From assembly GCA_030549775.1 (NCBI GenBank), contig CM060177.1, positions 65,758,138-65,822,137 on the forward strand: a stretch of 64,000 nucleotides of DNA, given 5' to 3'. Source of the stretch: Tamarix chinensis. Taxonomy: Eukaryota > Streptophyta > Magnoliopsida > Caryophyllales > Tamaricaceae. Shown here one piece after another: positions 21,159-32,437 of this stretch. The position numbers and the translations under genes were made by a program. The notes under the pieces are model-generated. The model saw only the letters and a list, made by a program, of their open reading frames with translations. It searched no databases and was not told the DNA's origin. Numbering within the stretch: the first letter of the stretch is position 1; every line of letters starts with the position of its first letter.

Positions 21159-22130
21159 ATGGGAGACCTTCCTTTACAAAGCGGGTTGATCCCTAAATAA
21201 AAAAATATTTTACAAAGGGATAGATCCATTTATTCTCTTTAAAATGATATAAGAAGGGTACTTGATATCTTGGAAATGATAATACCTAATATGTCCCAAG
21301 ACCTATAAAAAACAACACCCACATTTCATTATGGAGATGTTGAGCATATTGGTAGTGAGGATGGAGAAGACTCATCCTCAAGTGAGTCCTCTATAGAGCC
21401 AAGTAGGAGGAATAAAAAAGAGAGAGAGTTTCCATAATGCTAGGGTCGTGGTCCCAGAGTTTGGAGACCCGAATGAATTTTTGGATTGGGAGTTAAGGTG
21501 TAGTATGTTGTTTGAGGCTAAGGTCTATTCTGAAACCAAAGCCTTTAAGGTGGGGGGTTCTTAAGCTCAAAGGCCATGCCTCTTTATGGTGGGAGAATGT
21601 AGTTCATAAAAGGAGAATAAAGGAATAGTTGAAAGTTATGTCTTGGTTGAAAATGAGGAAGTTGATGAAGGAGAGATTCCTTCTTCCTTCTTTCACTCAA
21701 GACTTATATAATAAAATGTCCTCTTTGAAACAAGGGTCATTGAGTGTAGAAGAGTACATGAGAGACTTTGAAAAACTTTATGAGGCTCTATTTGGATGAG
21801 CTAGAGGAATAAAATATGTCTAAGTTCCTTGGTGGTCTTAAGCAAGATAAAGCTAGGGAGGTGGAGATGCATAGGTATTATACATTGGATGAGCTTTATC
21901 ATCTAGCTATCAAGGTTGAACAACACAAGAGGGAGAAGAGGGCCGTGAGGTATGGAGTTCCAAATAAGGAAGCTAGGGAGGTTCCTCTACCATTCAAACC
22001 CCTTCTACACCTTCTAAGAATCAAGCCAAGATTGTTAGGTGTTTTAAGTGTCAAAGCTTGTGACATTACTTGTATGAGTGTCATAAAAGGAGGGTGTGAC
22101 CATGGTAGATTTGGAGGAAAGTGAAGAAGA
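21159..22130 (+). pseudogene. G2 gag (capsid and zinc knuckle), dead
   Basis: Starts MGDLPLQSGLIPK. The capsid region is recognisable from FGDPNEFLDWELRCSMLFEA, LKLKGHASLWWENV, MKERFLLPSFTQDLYNKM and GSLSVEEYMRDFEKLYE, the usual retrotransposon gag arrangement. It crosses at least two frames. An open part at 21816-22124 gives FLGGLKQDKAREVEMHRYY. The nucleocapsid zinc knuckle near 22030-22075 reads CFKCQSL-stop-HYLYEC: the conserved Gly codon has become TGA. Gag would package the element RNA; this copy cannot. Confidence 0.85.
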
Positions 22131-22216
22131 TAAGGATTTTTAGGCCTTTAATGGGTAGGAGGATTTTGTGCCACTAGATGTTAGAGAATCTTTGATGATT
22201 AGAAGGGTATTGCACA

Positions 22217-25200
22217 CTAAGGAGGCTGAATGTGATTGGTTCTGCAGAGAGAATATTTTTCCAACCAAGTGCACCATACTTGGAAAATATGTTCTCTTAT
22301 TATGGATGAAGGAATTTGTGCTAATATTACTTCTTTCACCTTAGTAGAGAATCTTGGTCTTCTTACTACAAAACGTGACAAACGAGATAAGCTATAATAA
22401 CTTAATGATGGTAACATGGTGGAGGTGACAAAGTAAGTGAATTTGCCATTCTCAATTAGGAATACCTATCAATATGAGGAGGTGTGTGATGTAGTTCCAA
22501 TGGATGCTTGTCATTTGCTTTTGGGGATTCCAAGGCAATTTGATGGGGAATGTCTTACATGATGGAAGGAATACCCCCTATTGTTTGAAGTTTGATAAGA
22601 AAACAATTGTTCTCACCGCTTTTATTTCTCGGCTTATTCATATTGATATGAGTTGTAAAAAGTCCATACTCATAGGTGAAAACTATCTAGATAAGGCTAT
22701 AGTAAAAGGAAGAGTAGTCTACTTGTTGTTACTAGAAGATAATGAGCCAAGGGTTAGGGCATTGTTAGAGAAGTTTGATGATGATCTATCCTATGTATTA
22801 CCCCTCCATTAGAGGCATAGAGCACCAAATAGAGTTTGTACCTAGTGCTATACTCCCTAATAAGGTGGCCTATAGGTGTAACCTTAATAAAGCCTTAAAG
22901 TTACAAAGGGAAGTAGATGAATTGTTGTCTAAGGGTTTAATAAGGGACTCTCTTATCCCTTGTACCATGTTGGCCTTGCTTTTATCAAAGAAAGATGGTA
23001 CCATGTGAATGTATGTTGATAGTATAACTATCAACAACATTACTATCAAGTATAGGTATCCTATATTGAAACATGATGACATGCTTGGTTGTTTGAATGG
23101 TGCATGCTTGTTCTCCAAAATCAACTTAAGGAGTGACTACTACCAAATAAGAATGAAAGATGGTGATAAATGCAAAACTGCATTCAAAATTAAGGGATGA
23201 TTATATGCGTGGATGATTATGCCCTTTGGTTTATCAAATTCCCCTAATACCTTTATGACACTTATGAATGAGGTAATTAGGTCATTCATTAGTAAGTTTG
23301 TAGTAGTTTACTTTGATGATATCCTTATGTATAACTCTAATGAGGAAGAACATGTAAAGCATTGCAAGCTTGTATTTCTAGCACTTAAAAGTCACAATTT
23401 ATATGCTTAGCTAGAAAAGTGTGAGTTCTTTGTACCTAGGGTTGCATTTCTAGGTTTCGTGGTGTTTAAGGATGGCATAGACATAGATGATTCCAAGGTG
23501 GACGCAATAAAGATATGGCCCACACCTACTAGTCTTACACAAATGAGATCTTTTCATGATCTAACTTAGTTTTATAGGAGGTTTTTAGGGATTTCAACAC
23601 CCTACTATCCCCTATAGCCATATGCATAAGGAAAGGTGAATTCAAATGGACCAAGGAAGCACAAGATTCCTTTGAGGTGATTAAGGGAAAAATAAGTGAA
23701 GAACTCATCCTAACATTACCTAACTTCAACAAATTATTTGAAGTTAAGTGTGACAAAAGTGGAGTAGTTTGGAATTATTCTACTATAAGAGGGAAAATCA
23801 ATTACCTTCTTTAGTGAAAAGCTCAATGGATCTAGGGTGAATTACAACATATATGATAAGGAGTTCTATGCTTTAGTGAGAGCTTTTGATCATTAGTCAC
23901 ACTACTTGAGGCTCCAATAGTTTGTGCTACACACAAATCATGAGATGTTGAAATACATCAATAGCCAACACAAGCTTGATCTAAGGCATGTGATATAAGT
24001 ATATTTTTTATAGTCCTTTTCCTTTTTAGCCAAACAAAAAACTAAAAAAAACAAATGTAGTACATATGCACTTTTTAGGAGATATTATATGCTCTCTTTG
24101 TTAGAGGTGGGAGTATTGGGGTTTGGGTTCATTAGAGAGATCTACAAGAAGATGACAACTTTGGATGCTACTTCAATGATCAAGATAAGAATAAGGGATC
24201 ATTTGTCATCCAAGATGGGTTCTTCTTCAAGAACAACAAACTCTGTATTCCCAAATGCTCCATTATAGAATTAATTGTGAGTGAACTACATGGAGGAGAG
24301 GACACTTTGGCATCAGCAAGATCATGGATGTGATTAGTAAGCATTTTTATTGGCCGAAACTTATGTGGGATGTACAAAGTGTAATAAATAGGTGTGTCAC
24401 TTGTCAAAAGTCCAAAATCTACTTCCACCAATGACTCTACACTCCTTTAACTATCCCACATAAACCTTGGGATCATGTGAGTATGGAATTCATTGTAGCA
24501 TTACTTAAGACATAAAGGTAAAATGATGTTATAATGGTTGTGGTGGATCAGTTATCTAATATGCCTTATTTCATTACATGTCATAAGACATCTGACGCCT
24601 CTTATATGGTTGATCACTTCTTTAATGAGATAGTTAGGCTACATGGTATTCCTAAGTCCATTTTTTGAGATAGGGATACTATGTTCCTTAGCTATTTATA
24701 GATGACCTCATAAAGTGTAGTTGGTAGCAAACTTCTATTTAGTACTATTGCCTACCATCTACAAATTGATAGGCAAACCAAGATCACCAATAGGACCATC
24801 ATAATGCTCCTCATAAGTTTTGTTCACAAATCCTTGAAGGATTGGTATACCAAACTTTCACATGCCGAGTTTGCCTATAACTGATTACCAACCTATGCTA
24901 TGGGATGCTCACCCTTTGAAGTAGTATATGGGAAAAACCCTACTACTCCCATTGATCTTATACCTCTTCCTATCAAAGCCTACACAAAATTTAAAGCACA
25001 AGAAAGGGCTACAGAAATGAAGAACTTCATGAGTAGGTGAGGTCAAAAATTGAGAGGGTGAATGAAATGAACAAGAATAAAGCCAACAAGTATCGGAGAG
25101 AATACTTGTTTGAGCTAAGAGATCTAGTTTGGCTTCACCTTAGGAAGGAATGATTTCATTCTAGTTTGTATTCACCTTAGGAAGGAATGACTTCCTTCTA

Positions 25201-25384
25201 AAAGAAAGAACAAACTTATGCCTAAAAGTAATGGTCTGTACAAAGTTATTGAGAAGATTAGTGATAGTGCATATAAGCTAGAGCTACGAGAGGGAATGAG
25301 AGATATATTAAACACATTTAATGTGGGAGATCTAATTCCTTACATTCATTATGATCCACTAGAAAACAAGGAAATAGATTTTTA
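22217..25384 (+). pseudogene. G2 pol: protease, RT, RNase H, integrase (dead)
   Basis: Protease: ENIFPTKCTILGK, then SLIMDEGICAN at the active-site position and [94 protein letters not shown] and the intact catalytic VVVYFDDIL (about 23305). RNase H is badly frameshifted (about 23600-24100). Integrase: [42 protein letters not shown] core, then SLKDWYTKLSHAEFAYN and SPFEVVYGKNPTTPIDLIPLPIK. It ends FNVGDLIPYIHYDPLE before the polypurine tract. Numerous stops, many TAG or TGA, show long inactivity. Confidence 0.9.
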
Positions 25385-25396
25385 AGAGGGAGAGGA
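25384..25396 (+). other. G2 polypurine tract
   Basis: AAGAGGGAGAGGA immediately precedes the TG of the 3' LTR. Confidence 0.8.
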
Positions 25397-26352
25397 TGAT
25401 GTAAGAGCATCCTCATTTGATGATCACAAACTCGTCTTTAATTTTTTAAAGTTTGAGAGCCATAAAACTCTCCCTACTTGGATAAATTAATCATCGAAAA
25501 AAACCTAGCCATGCAAGCCATGTAAACCTTATCAACGCCCTTTTGTACCATCCACAAAACACCTAAAAGCAGGGCACCTAAAGCTACATTTTTTCTCAAG
25601 TTTTTCCCATATTTTTATCCATTTCCCCTTAGTGTTTTAGCTATAAAAATCTAAAAAATAAAATAAAAATGCAGGCCCTTATTCATCCTTAGAAGTGACA
25701 TGAAACTACCACAATTCCATCTCAAGTTTAATGTTAATTTATTTTCAACAATTAGGAAGAACTATATAGATTTGGTGAAGAATAAGGAAGGGTATAAAAC
25801 ATTCCTTACTTCTTTTTGTTACTTATAATATTAAAAAGGACCTTTGTCTCTTTCTTTTTGAGTATTATATATATTATATGAGTTAGAACATGTGCTAAGT
25901 GGGTGAGGGCAGCTCGAAAGTCTACACGAACTTCCACCCCACGACCAAAATTCATGGGCTGGAACTTAGGTAGATTTTCTCCTTTTTTTAGCTCTAATAA
26001 CATATATTAGTTGGCTAAATTGTTACCTTTAATCGTACAATTCTTCTATAAGTATAAAGGGTAGAATGAAAGAGAGGAACTCAACCTTTGGCTGCAATAT
26101 TTTCTCTCAAAACCAAGATCCCTTCTCCTTTATTCTCCGGTGTAAGAGTTTGAAGATCTTGCAAAAATCTTACAAGATTTATCCTAAGAGTTTATACCTT
26201 TAGTAGTTCTTTAAAGTTTTGATTTAAGGGGTTACCAAGAATCAATTTTTATCCTCTCAAATGTCCATAATTTCTCTCTTGCATTTTTAGTTGTTCTAAA
26301 GTTTTAGAACACCAACTCTTAAAAAGGCCCAAGTTGGATCTCATATACATCA
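25397..26352 (+). mobile_element. G2 3' LTR
   Basis: 956 bp, starting TGATGTAAGAGCATCC and ending ACATCA, homologous along its length to 20029-20977. The target-site duplication TAATT follows at 26353-26357. Confidence 0.88.
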
Positions 26353-26357
26353 TAATT
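26353..26357. repeat. Target-site duplication (right) of G2
   Basis: TAATT, identical to 20024-20028. LTR C2 sequence resumes after it. Confidence 0.83.
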
Positions 26358-26659
26358 TTGCATTTATAAGTGATAAAACCATAAACAAATAAATTCCATT
26401 ATTATCCTAATTGGGTGTTTCCAAGTGATAATGCTAAACACATCACAAGGTATAAAATCCACCAATTATGTATTTAGTTATGATATCAAACTTAACCAAT
26501 TTAAGCCACAAATATCACCATTTTGATTCTTATTAGTTCTAGGGTGACATGGTTATAATCATAATATAAATGTTGTAATTACATGAGGTATTGAATAAAA
26601 GGCCCAAAAGAAGATTAACAATTAATAACAAATAAGGAGGAATATAGTATGACCATAAC

Positions 26660-26825
26660 TGTACAAAACACCAATGGATCAGTCGATTAATTGGTCTCAT
26701 TGATCAACTATTCATAGGAAACCATTCTAAGGGTTTGGTCCAACCGGTCGATGGGTCTAAACAAAAACAAGACCACTTTATTCATAGGTTTACTAGTCAA
26801 TGGATTTAGAAAATCAATCGATTAC
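26660..26825. repeat. ACTAGTCGA motif cluster of LTR C2, first part
   Basis: Degenerate motifs such as cagtcgattaattgg, ccaaccggtcgatgg and tttactagtcaatgg. LTR A2 is inserted inside this cluster, which resumes at 31852-31925. Confidence 0.65.
26821..26825. repeat. Target-site duplication (left) of LTR A2
   Basis: ATTAC, repeated exactly at 31847-31851. Confidence 0.88.
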
Positions 26826-27148
26826 TGTAATACCCCAAAAATTTCAAAAACCTATATTTTAATAAATTACTTTTAATTGGAATATAATTGCTTTTGGATT
26901 ATTTATTTTAATTATTTTATGGATTTTAGAGTATGTAAATTTGGATAAAATTATTTAATAAATTAAAAATAAATATTTTACTATTTATCATATTGTTTTA
27001 TTTAAATAATTTTCCAAACTAATATTTTACCAACTTTATCCTTTTTTTTAAACTAAAATATTAGATTATAATAAATTAAATTATTAAATTAAATAATTTA
27101 TCAAGAGTATTACATTTTATGATTTATAAAATTAATTTAAATTATTTT

Positions 27149-28330
27149 CCCTATTTTACCATTTCCCTTTTTACCCTTTTCCCCTTTTTCCTTTCCTTCT
27201 CTTTTTTTTTCTTTTTCCCCCCCTTCTTGGACTTGGGCCGCCAGACCCCTCGGCCTGCTACCCTCTCCCCCGCGCGTTGGGCCTTCGGCCCGTCCCCCCC
27301 TTCTCTCCCTCGCTCGCACGCCCATCTCCCCAGCCCGCCTCCTTCCTTATTTTTTTCCCATGGACCGGCCGACTCCCTCCTTTCCTGCGCCGGTCTGACC
27401 GCCCCGTCCCTTTCTTCTTCCCTTCTTCTTCTCCCACGCCCGACCTGCACGTTCGACGCCATGCCTGCTGCCACCGCCTGCACCCATCGCTGCCACCACC
27501 TGCTCCCTCTCCCTCTCTCTCTTCCCCCGTCGTTTCCTTCCTTTTTTGAGCCAAACCGGCCCTGGACCAGCCCCGCATGCCTCTCCCCCTTTCCTTCTTC
27601 TTCCCTCCTTTCCCCTGCCACCCTGCGATGCCCTGCCACCCTAAGCCTGCCCTCCGATCAGCCCCTATTCCCCTACCCTTCCTCCTATTTTTCTTCTCCC
27701 CTTCAGCCATTTCCCTGCCCATTGTTGTCGAGCCCCTCACCCCCTTCCCGAGCTCCCTCCTCTCTCTTTTCTCCTCCTCCCATTCGCCCCCCTCGTTCTT
27801 CTTTTTCCACCACCGTCCGCCGCTCCTGCCGCCTCACCAACCCCCTGCGCCGCCTTCTGCCACTGCCTACTACCACCCTGCACCACCACACAGCCCCTTC
27901 GAGCCCTACACTTCCTCCCTTCTCCTCCTTTTCCTTTTTCTTCCCAGATTTTTCCCCTTACCGTCAAGCCACCTGCAACCGCCTCTACCGCCGCCTTCCG
28001 GCCACCTCTACCGCCACCCAACCCACCGTTCGACACCCTGCAACCCCCTCTACAACCGCCATCCATTAGTTGGCCGAAACCAACCCTTGCACCCCTCCAT
28101 CTTTCCCTCCACTTTTCCTTCGTTCTCAACCCTTCCACCTCGACCCACTTCGGTAGCCACCTTCGCCGCCTTGCCGCCGCCGTCTCCGCCGCCCTATGCC
28201 GCCTTGAAACCGTCCTTTGCCTCCACCTACACCCCCTCTACACTCCTGCACCATTCCCCTGCCTTAGAACCTCCCCTAACCACCCTCTTTTCTAGCCTAA
28301 AGACCCTAACCTGAAAATGATGAATCTTGC
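27149..28330 (+). repeat. C-rich, strand-asymmetric module of LTR A2
   Basis: About 1.2 kb of strongly C+T-biased, GC-rich DNA in otherwise AT-rich surroundings. Long overlapping reading frames on both strands (for example 27119-28069 and 27577-28314 on plus) translate to Pro/Ser/Leu or Arg/Gly-rich low-complexity protein and show no family signature, so they are read as a composition effect. The same module occurs in A3, A5, A6 and B1 at the same place in the LTR. Confidence 0.75.
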
Positions 28331-28378
28331 TTCCTTCACCCCCCTTTGAACCCTTCCACCCCTTATTTTTGCATGAAA

Positions 28379-28402
28379 CTCACGCTGCCCATGCAGCGTG
28401 AG
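28379..28402. other. Perfect hairpin in LTR A2
   Basis: CTCACGCTGC, a four-base loop CCAT and GCAGCGTGAG form a perfect 10-bp stem at the downstream edge of the C-rich module. A T-run does not follow it. Function is unknown. Confidence 0.8.
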
Positions 28403-29034
28403 CTCCCCTTCATTTTAAAAATAGTTTGGATAATTTTTAAGGTAAAATGGTATTTTATGTTAAGTGTTTTATTAATTAAAATTTATAAAGTTTTATGCTT
28501 TGGTTCTTATTTCTAACACAAGTATGATGGATATTATTTTTAGGTGTTGAGTTGCTAATTAAGCTTGGTAAGATTGATATTTTGCGGGATTAAGGTAACT
28601 GTTAATCCTCCCTTAAATATATGAAAAACGCATGCTAGCACATTTAGGGTTTAGTATGATTTTATGCATGTTTGGTATGCTTAGCATGATATGTTTATGG
28701 TTTCTTATATTGCTTGTTAAAAAGAAATAGCATGATAACTTTTATGCCATATGTAGGTATGTTAATTAAGGAAGGAGTTGGAATATGGATAGAAATGTTA
28801 AACACTTGTTTATGATGTACCATGTTGTTAATGCATGAATGATGTTATTGTTTAAGGGTATTTTAGTGATTATACTTATGAGATAAATAAATCAATGTGT
28901 GTAGTTGCTAATGAGTATTATGTTGGAAAATGACAAGTTGGTGGACTTAGATGATAAGAATGAAGTATTAATATCATTATTTTATGTAGTGTTAGTAAAT
29001 TCATAAAAATGGTGAATAAAGGGGTTGAGTGGAA

Positions 29035-30020
29035 ATTTTATAAGTGGAAAGGGTATTTCGGTAATTTTTGAGATAAAAGAATAATATGGAAATTTTATAA
29101 TTAAATGGCCAAATGATAATTTACAAGTAAAGGATAAAATTGTAAGTTGTGAGAAAGAAGGGTAAAATGGTAATTTTGGAAGTAGGGGTAAAATAGTAAT
29201 TTTGGATGAAGGAGGGCATTATGATAATTTTGGAGGTAGAGGGGCAAAATCGTAATTTCATAAGTAAAGGGTAATATGGTAAATTCTATAAGTGAATGGC
29301 GAAGTGGAAATTTATAAGTAAAGGGGTAATATGGTAAATTGGAAAAGAAGGGCAAAATGGTAATTATGTAAGGAAAGATAAAGATGGTAATCTTGGATGT
29401 AAAAGGGTAAAATAGTAATTTGTAAAGTAAAAGATGTATGGTGGTAATTTTGTAAATGAAAGGATATTACGGTAAACTTGGGAGTAAGGGGTAACTTGGT
29501 AATTATGATAACGACAAAAGATAATTTAGCAATTAAATTATGATTGTAGAAGGGCAATTGGATAAGTATGATACTATAGAAGGGTAATTTGGTAAATTAA
29601 CCATATAAAGGGCATTATGGTAATTTTAATAATGGAGAAGGGTAATATAGTAATTTTGATTATGAAAAAGGGTAAATTAATATTGGTAATTATGAAGAAG
29701 AGTAATTTGGGATTTGTGATAATTAAAAAGGGTAAATGGCAATTAAAATAATTGAGAGGGGTAAAATGGTAATTATGATAAAGGAGAAGGGCAATTTGGT
29801 AATTTGTCCAACTCAAGGGCAATTTAGTAATTATAACAAAGGAGAAGGGCGATTTGGTAATATAACCAACCAAAAGGGAAATATGATAAGTATAGTAATT
29901 AGGAGGGGTGAATGATGATCTGAAAAGTGTATGAGATAATTTGGTAACCTAAATCGGACAAAGGGCAATTTGGTAATTATGCAACCTTAAGGGTAATGTG
30001 GTAATTTATCAAGTAAGGAA
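29035..30020 (+). repeat. Minisatellite, core GGTAATTTTG / AGGGTAAAATGGTAA
   Basis: About 30-35 degenerate copies of a unit of 25-32 bp of the form AAGGGTAATTTGGTAATTATG. Reading frames on the minus strand (29101-29873) are only repeats of the translated unit. LTR A3 has a different minisatellite at the corresponding place. Confidence 0.85.
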
Positions 30021-30724
30021 CGGATACTTAACAATTATATAAGAAAATTGCAAATGAGTAATTTGTACCTAATAGGTCCTTGAGATTGTGGAACATTAAT
30101 ATGATTAAATAATGTTGATTAGCCAAGTAAGAGTATCTAATGATTAGTATGGCCTTGATGGTTTCTCTATGACATCCTGGATAATCCTCTGAATAAGAAA
30201 CGATTAATGATATCGAAACGATTGAAAGTGAGTAAGTATCGGATTATCGTGTTGTATGTGATCACCTTAATTAAGACACTATTACTTAAAGTGAAAGACC
30301 TCGAGATCGGGAATGGTGACTCCTTAGGGGTCGCTACCCTAAGGACGTGGTTTAGTCCACGATTATTCTGGTATTTGCTGGTGTGCCTTTGTGCCCCAGC
30401 CAGGCCCTATATCTTACTCTTCCTAGCTCTACGGACCTAGTTAGGGGGTATGCATACTTATGGATTAGGTGTCCTTGTCGGTAGGGTACTGAGTTAGCTT
30501 TATGCACCAGTACGACCAGGGTACCTTTGCGTCCTTGGGTTCATGGTTAAAGGGTACTGAGTAGCTGATATGCACCGGTACGACCGGTGTACCTTTGTGT
30601 CCCGGGTTATCGATCTCCCAATCGAGGCAAATAAATATGATTGATGTGCTGATTAAAGAAAGGAAAGATACTATTATTGAAAGTGAAATATTAATGAGCC
30701 GGGCCTAGATGATTATGATATTGA

Positions 30725-31170
30725 GTACCGGTCCACCGGTTATAATAGTGGTCCAGGAGCGTGTTGCTCTGGTGTGTGATTATGAGTACCGGTCCACCGG
30801 ATATAATAGTGGCTAGGAGCGTTGTGCCCTGGATGATGAGTTATATATATCCCGGTCCACCGGTTATAATAGTGGCCAGGAGCGTTGTACCCTGGATGAT
30901 GATTACATATATATTCCGGTCCACCGGCAATAATAGTGGGGGTCCCGAGCTCAATAAAATCAGTTATGTATGTGAATAAGATTATGGAAAAATACTAATC
31001 ACCTATAGTGGAACACCATGTGAGTTGGGGCCAGACCGGTCAACCGGCAAATAATAGTGGTCAGGTGCGTTCTGCCCTGTGTGTTTATCTTCCGGTCCAC
31101 CGGCAATAATAGTGGTCAGAGGCGTTCTGCCCTGAGTATATACTTTCCGGTCCACCGGCTATAATAGTGG
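30725..31170 (+). repeat. CCGGTCCACCGG / ATAATAGTGG repeat block of LTR A2
   Basis: Seven units, each with CCGGTCCACCGG (or CCGGTCAACCGG) followed within a few bases by ATAATAGTGG and usually by ccaggagcgttgtgccctgg. Spacing is about 55-65 bp with one longer gap near 30960-31030. The CCGG half-sites form an inverted repeat around the CAC centre, so each unit can form a small hairpin. Confidence 0.85.
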
Positions 31171-31846
31171 GGTTCTCGTACTCACATGGATATAAAAAAA
31201 TATGATATTGATGGATTAATGACAGAATAACGGCTTAAGGCCCAAAGTATCGATCATGACTTATAAAGTATTATGTTTGTCATTGTTATGTATACATCTC
31301 TCATTATTTATATGTGTGTGGCTTGCATTATGTGTCGTATGCGGGCGTATCTTTAAGTGTGGTATTAAAGGGTTACTCAGTACCGTAGTACTGAAGGGAT
31401 TCCCTTTATGGGGCCCCTGCCTATTCAATGGGCAGTGCCCTTGCAGGTATTTTCAGGTGCTACTCAAGTGGGTTACGGGAAGGAGATTAAGGAATTTTCC
31501 GGTATCATGGCTTTTTCTCTTTCTCATTTAATTTCTCGGTTTTAAATGTTAACGTTGTTAAAGTAACCACCATCGGTGGATTTTATTCCTGAAAACGATT
31601 TGATGCGCTACTCTAATTTAAATATGTTGAAGCTTGCAGTTTACTCTGATTTATGCATGTTGAATGTCTTTCGAACTGTATTTCATTTTCTTAGCCTTAG
31701 CACTTGGTACTGAAACGGTATGAGTGAACTGGTCTGGTACTAAGTGTGGCGGTAATACTCCCAAAGTTCACGTTTTGTTTATCTGCTTCCGCTATTATCT
31801 TTTAATAAAACGAAATTTTTCAGTAGTGAATTTTGGGGGTGTTACA

Positions 31847-31851
31847 ATTAC
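31847..31851. repeat. Target-site duplication (right) of LTR A2
   Basis: ATTAC, identical to 26821-26825. Confidence 0.88.
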
Positions 31852-32437
31852 TTGTAGGGACCATTCGACTAGTTCATCAAACCCATCCATTGGTTCATTG
31901 AACCAATCTATTGATTTTGCAACTAGCAAACCAAAATTTCCAAACCACATGACTCATCTAAGGAAAACAACACCCATAATTGTGATACACACAACAAAAA
32001 TTACTAAACTTTACTATATTAATCTGAACATGTTGCAATGTAAAAAAACACATTAAGAGACATGCTGCACGCATAGAGTCACATACATACATGGTAATAT
32101 ATGCATTTAAAAAAAATCATAAATAAACGACCAAATCAAGTATAAAATTAGAGAGGCTAAATAATTGAAGAGCTGTAGGAAGAAACTCTACCACATACTC
32201 AAATTCTAGAATAAAATTAACCCATTCTCAACATAGAAACACATCAAGAAAATGTAACCAAAATAAGTAAAAAATCCTCATTCATATTAAGGATAATAAT
32301 GCCTTACCTAGAAGTAATTCTTCTAGCAAAAAACTCCTAACTTGACACTTTCTAGAAAGACTTCAATTCTTAAGAGAATCAAGAGTCAAAACTATTAAAA
32401 ATATTTTTTAAAACTCCATCAAAATTAAAGAAAATTA

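Larger units (their letters stand above)
20029..26352 (+). mobile_element. G2: full-length Ty3/gypsy element (inactive)
   Basis: A 6324-bp element with two LTRs, a decayed tRNA-Met primer site, gag, a protease-RT-RNase H-integrase order typical of Ty3/gypsy, and a polypurine tract, flanked by exact TAATT. The LTR start TGATGTAAGAGCATCC and the short integrase C-terminus without a visible chromodomain resemble the CRM group of chromoviruses as I recall it; this lineage call is inference. The two LTRs differ at roughly 23 of the first 133 aligned bases counted by eye, so the insertion is old. G1 is a second, diverged member of the same family. Confidence 0.9.
26826..31846 (+). mobile_element. 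LTR A2: giant solo LTR (5.0 kb) of family A
   Basis: Begins TGTAATACCCC, ends GGGGGTGTTACA, and is flanked by exact ATTAC duplications inside LTR C2. No primer-binding site, polypurine tract, coding domain or second LTR lies between its ends, so the whole 5021 bp is one solo LTR. Order: AT-rich start; C-rich GC-rich module (27149-28330); a 10-bp perfect hairpin (28379-28402); a minisatellite built on ggtaattttg (29035-30020); the CCGGTCCACCGG repeat block (30725-31170); and a tail nearly the same as that of LTR A3. Intact CCGG motifs and high GC make it one of the youngest insertions. Confidence 0.92.

Noticed and set aside
27119..28314. Long open frames (316 and 245 residues on plus, several on minus) in LTR A2
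   Set aside because: They lie in the C-rich module of a solo LTR, are Pro/Ser/Leu or Arg/Gly low complexity in all frames, overlap each other on both strands, and show no family signature. Composition, not coding, explains them.
31724..32056. 110-residue plus-strand frame
   Set aside because: Spans the border of LTR A2 and LTR C2, so it is an accidental fusion of two repeats.
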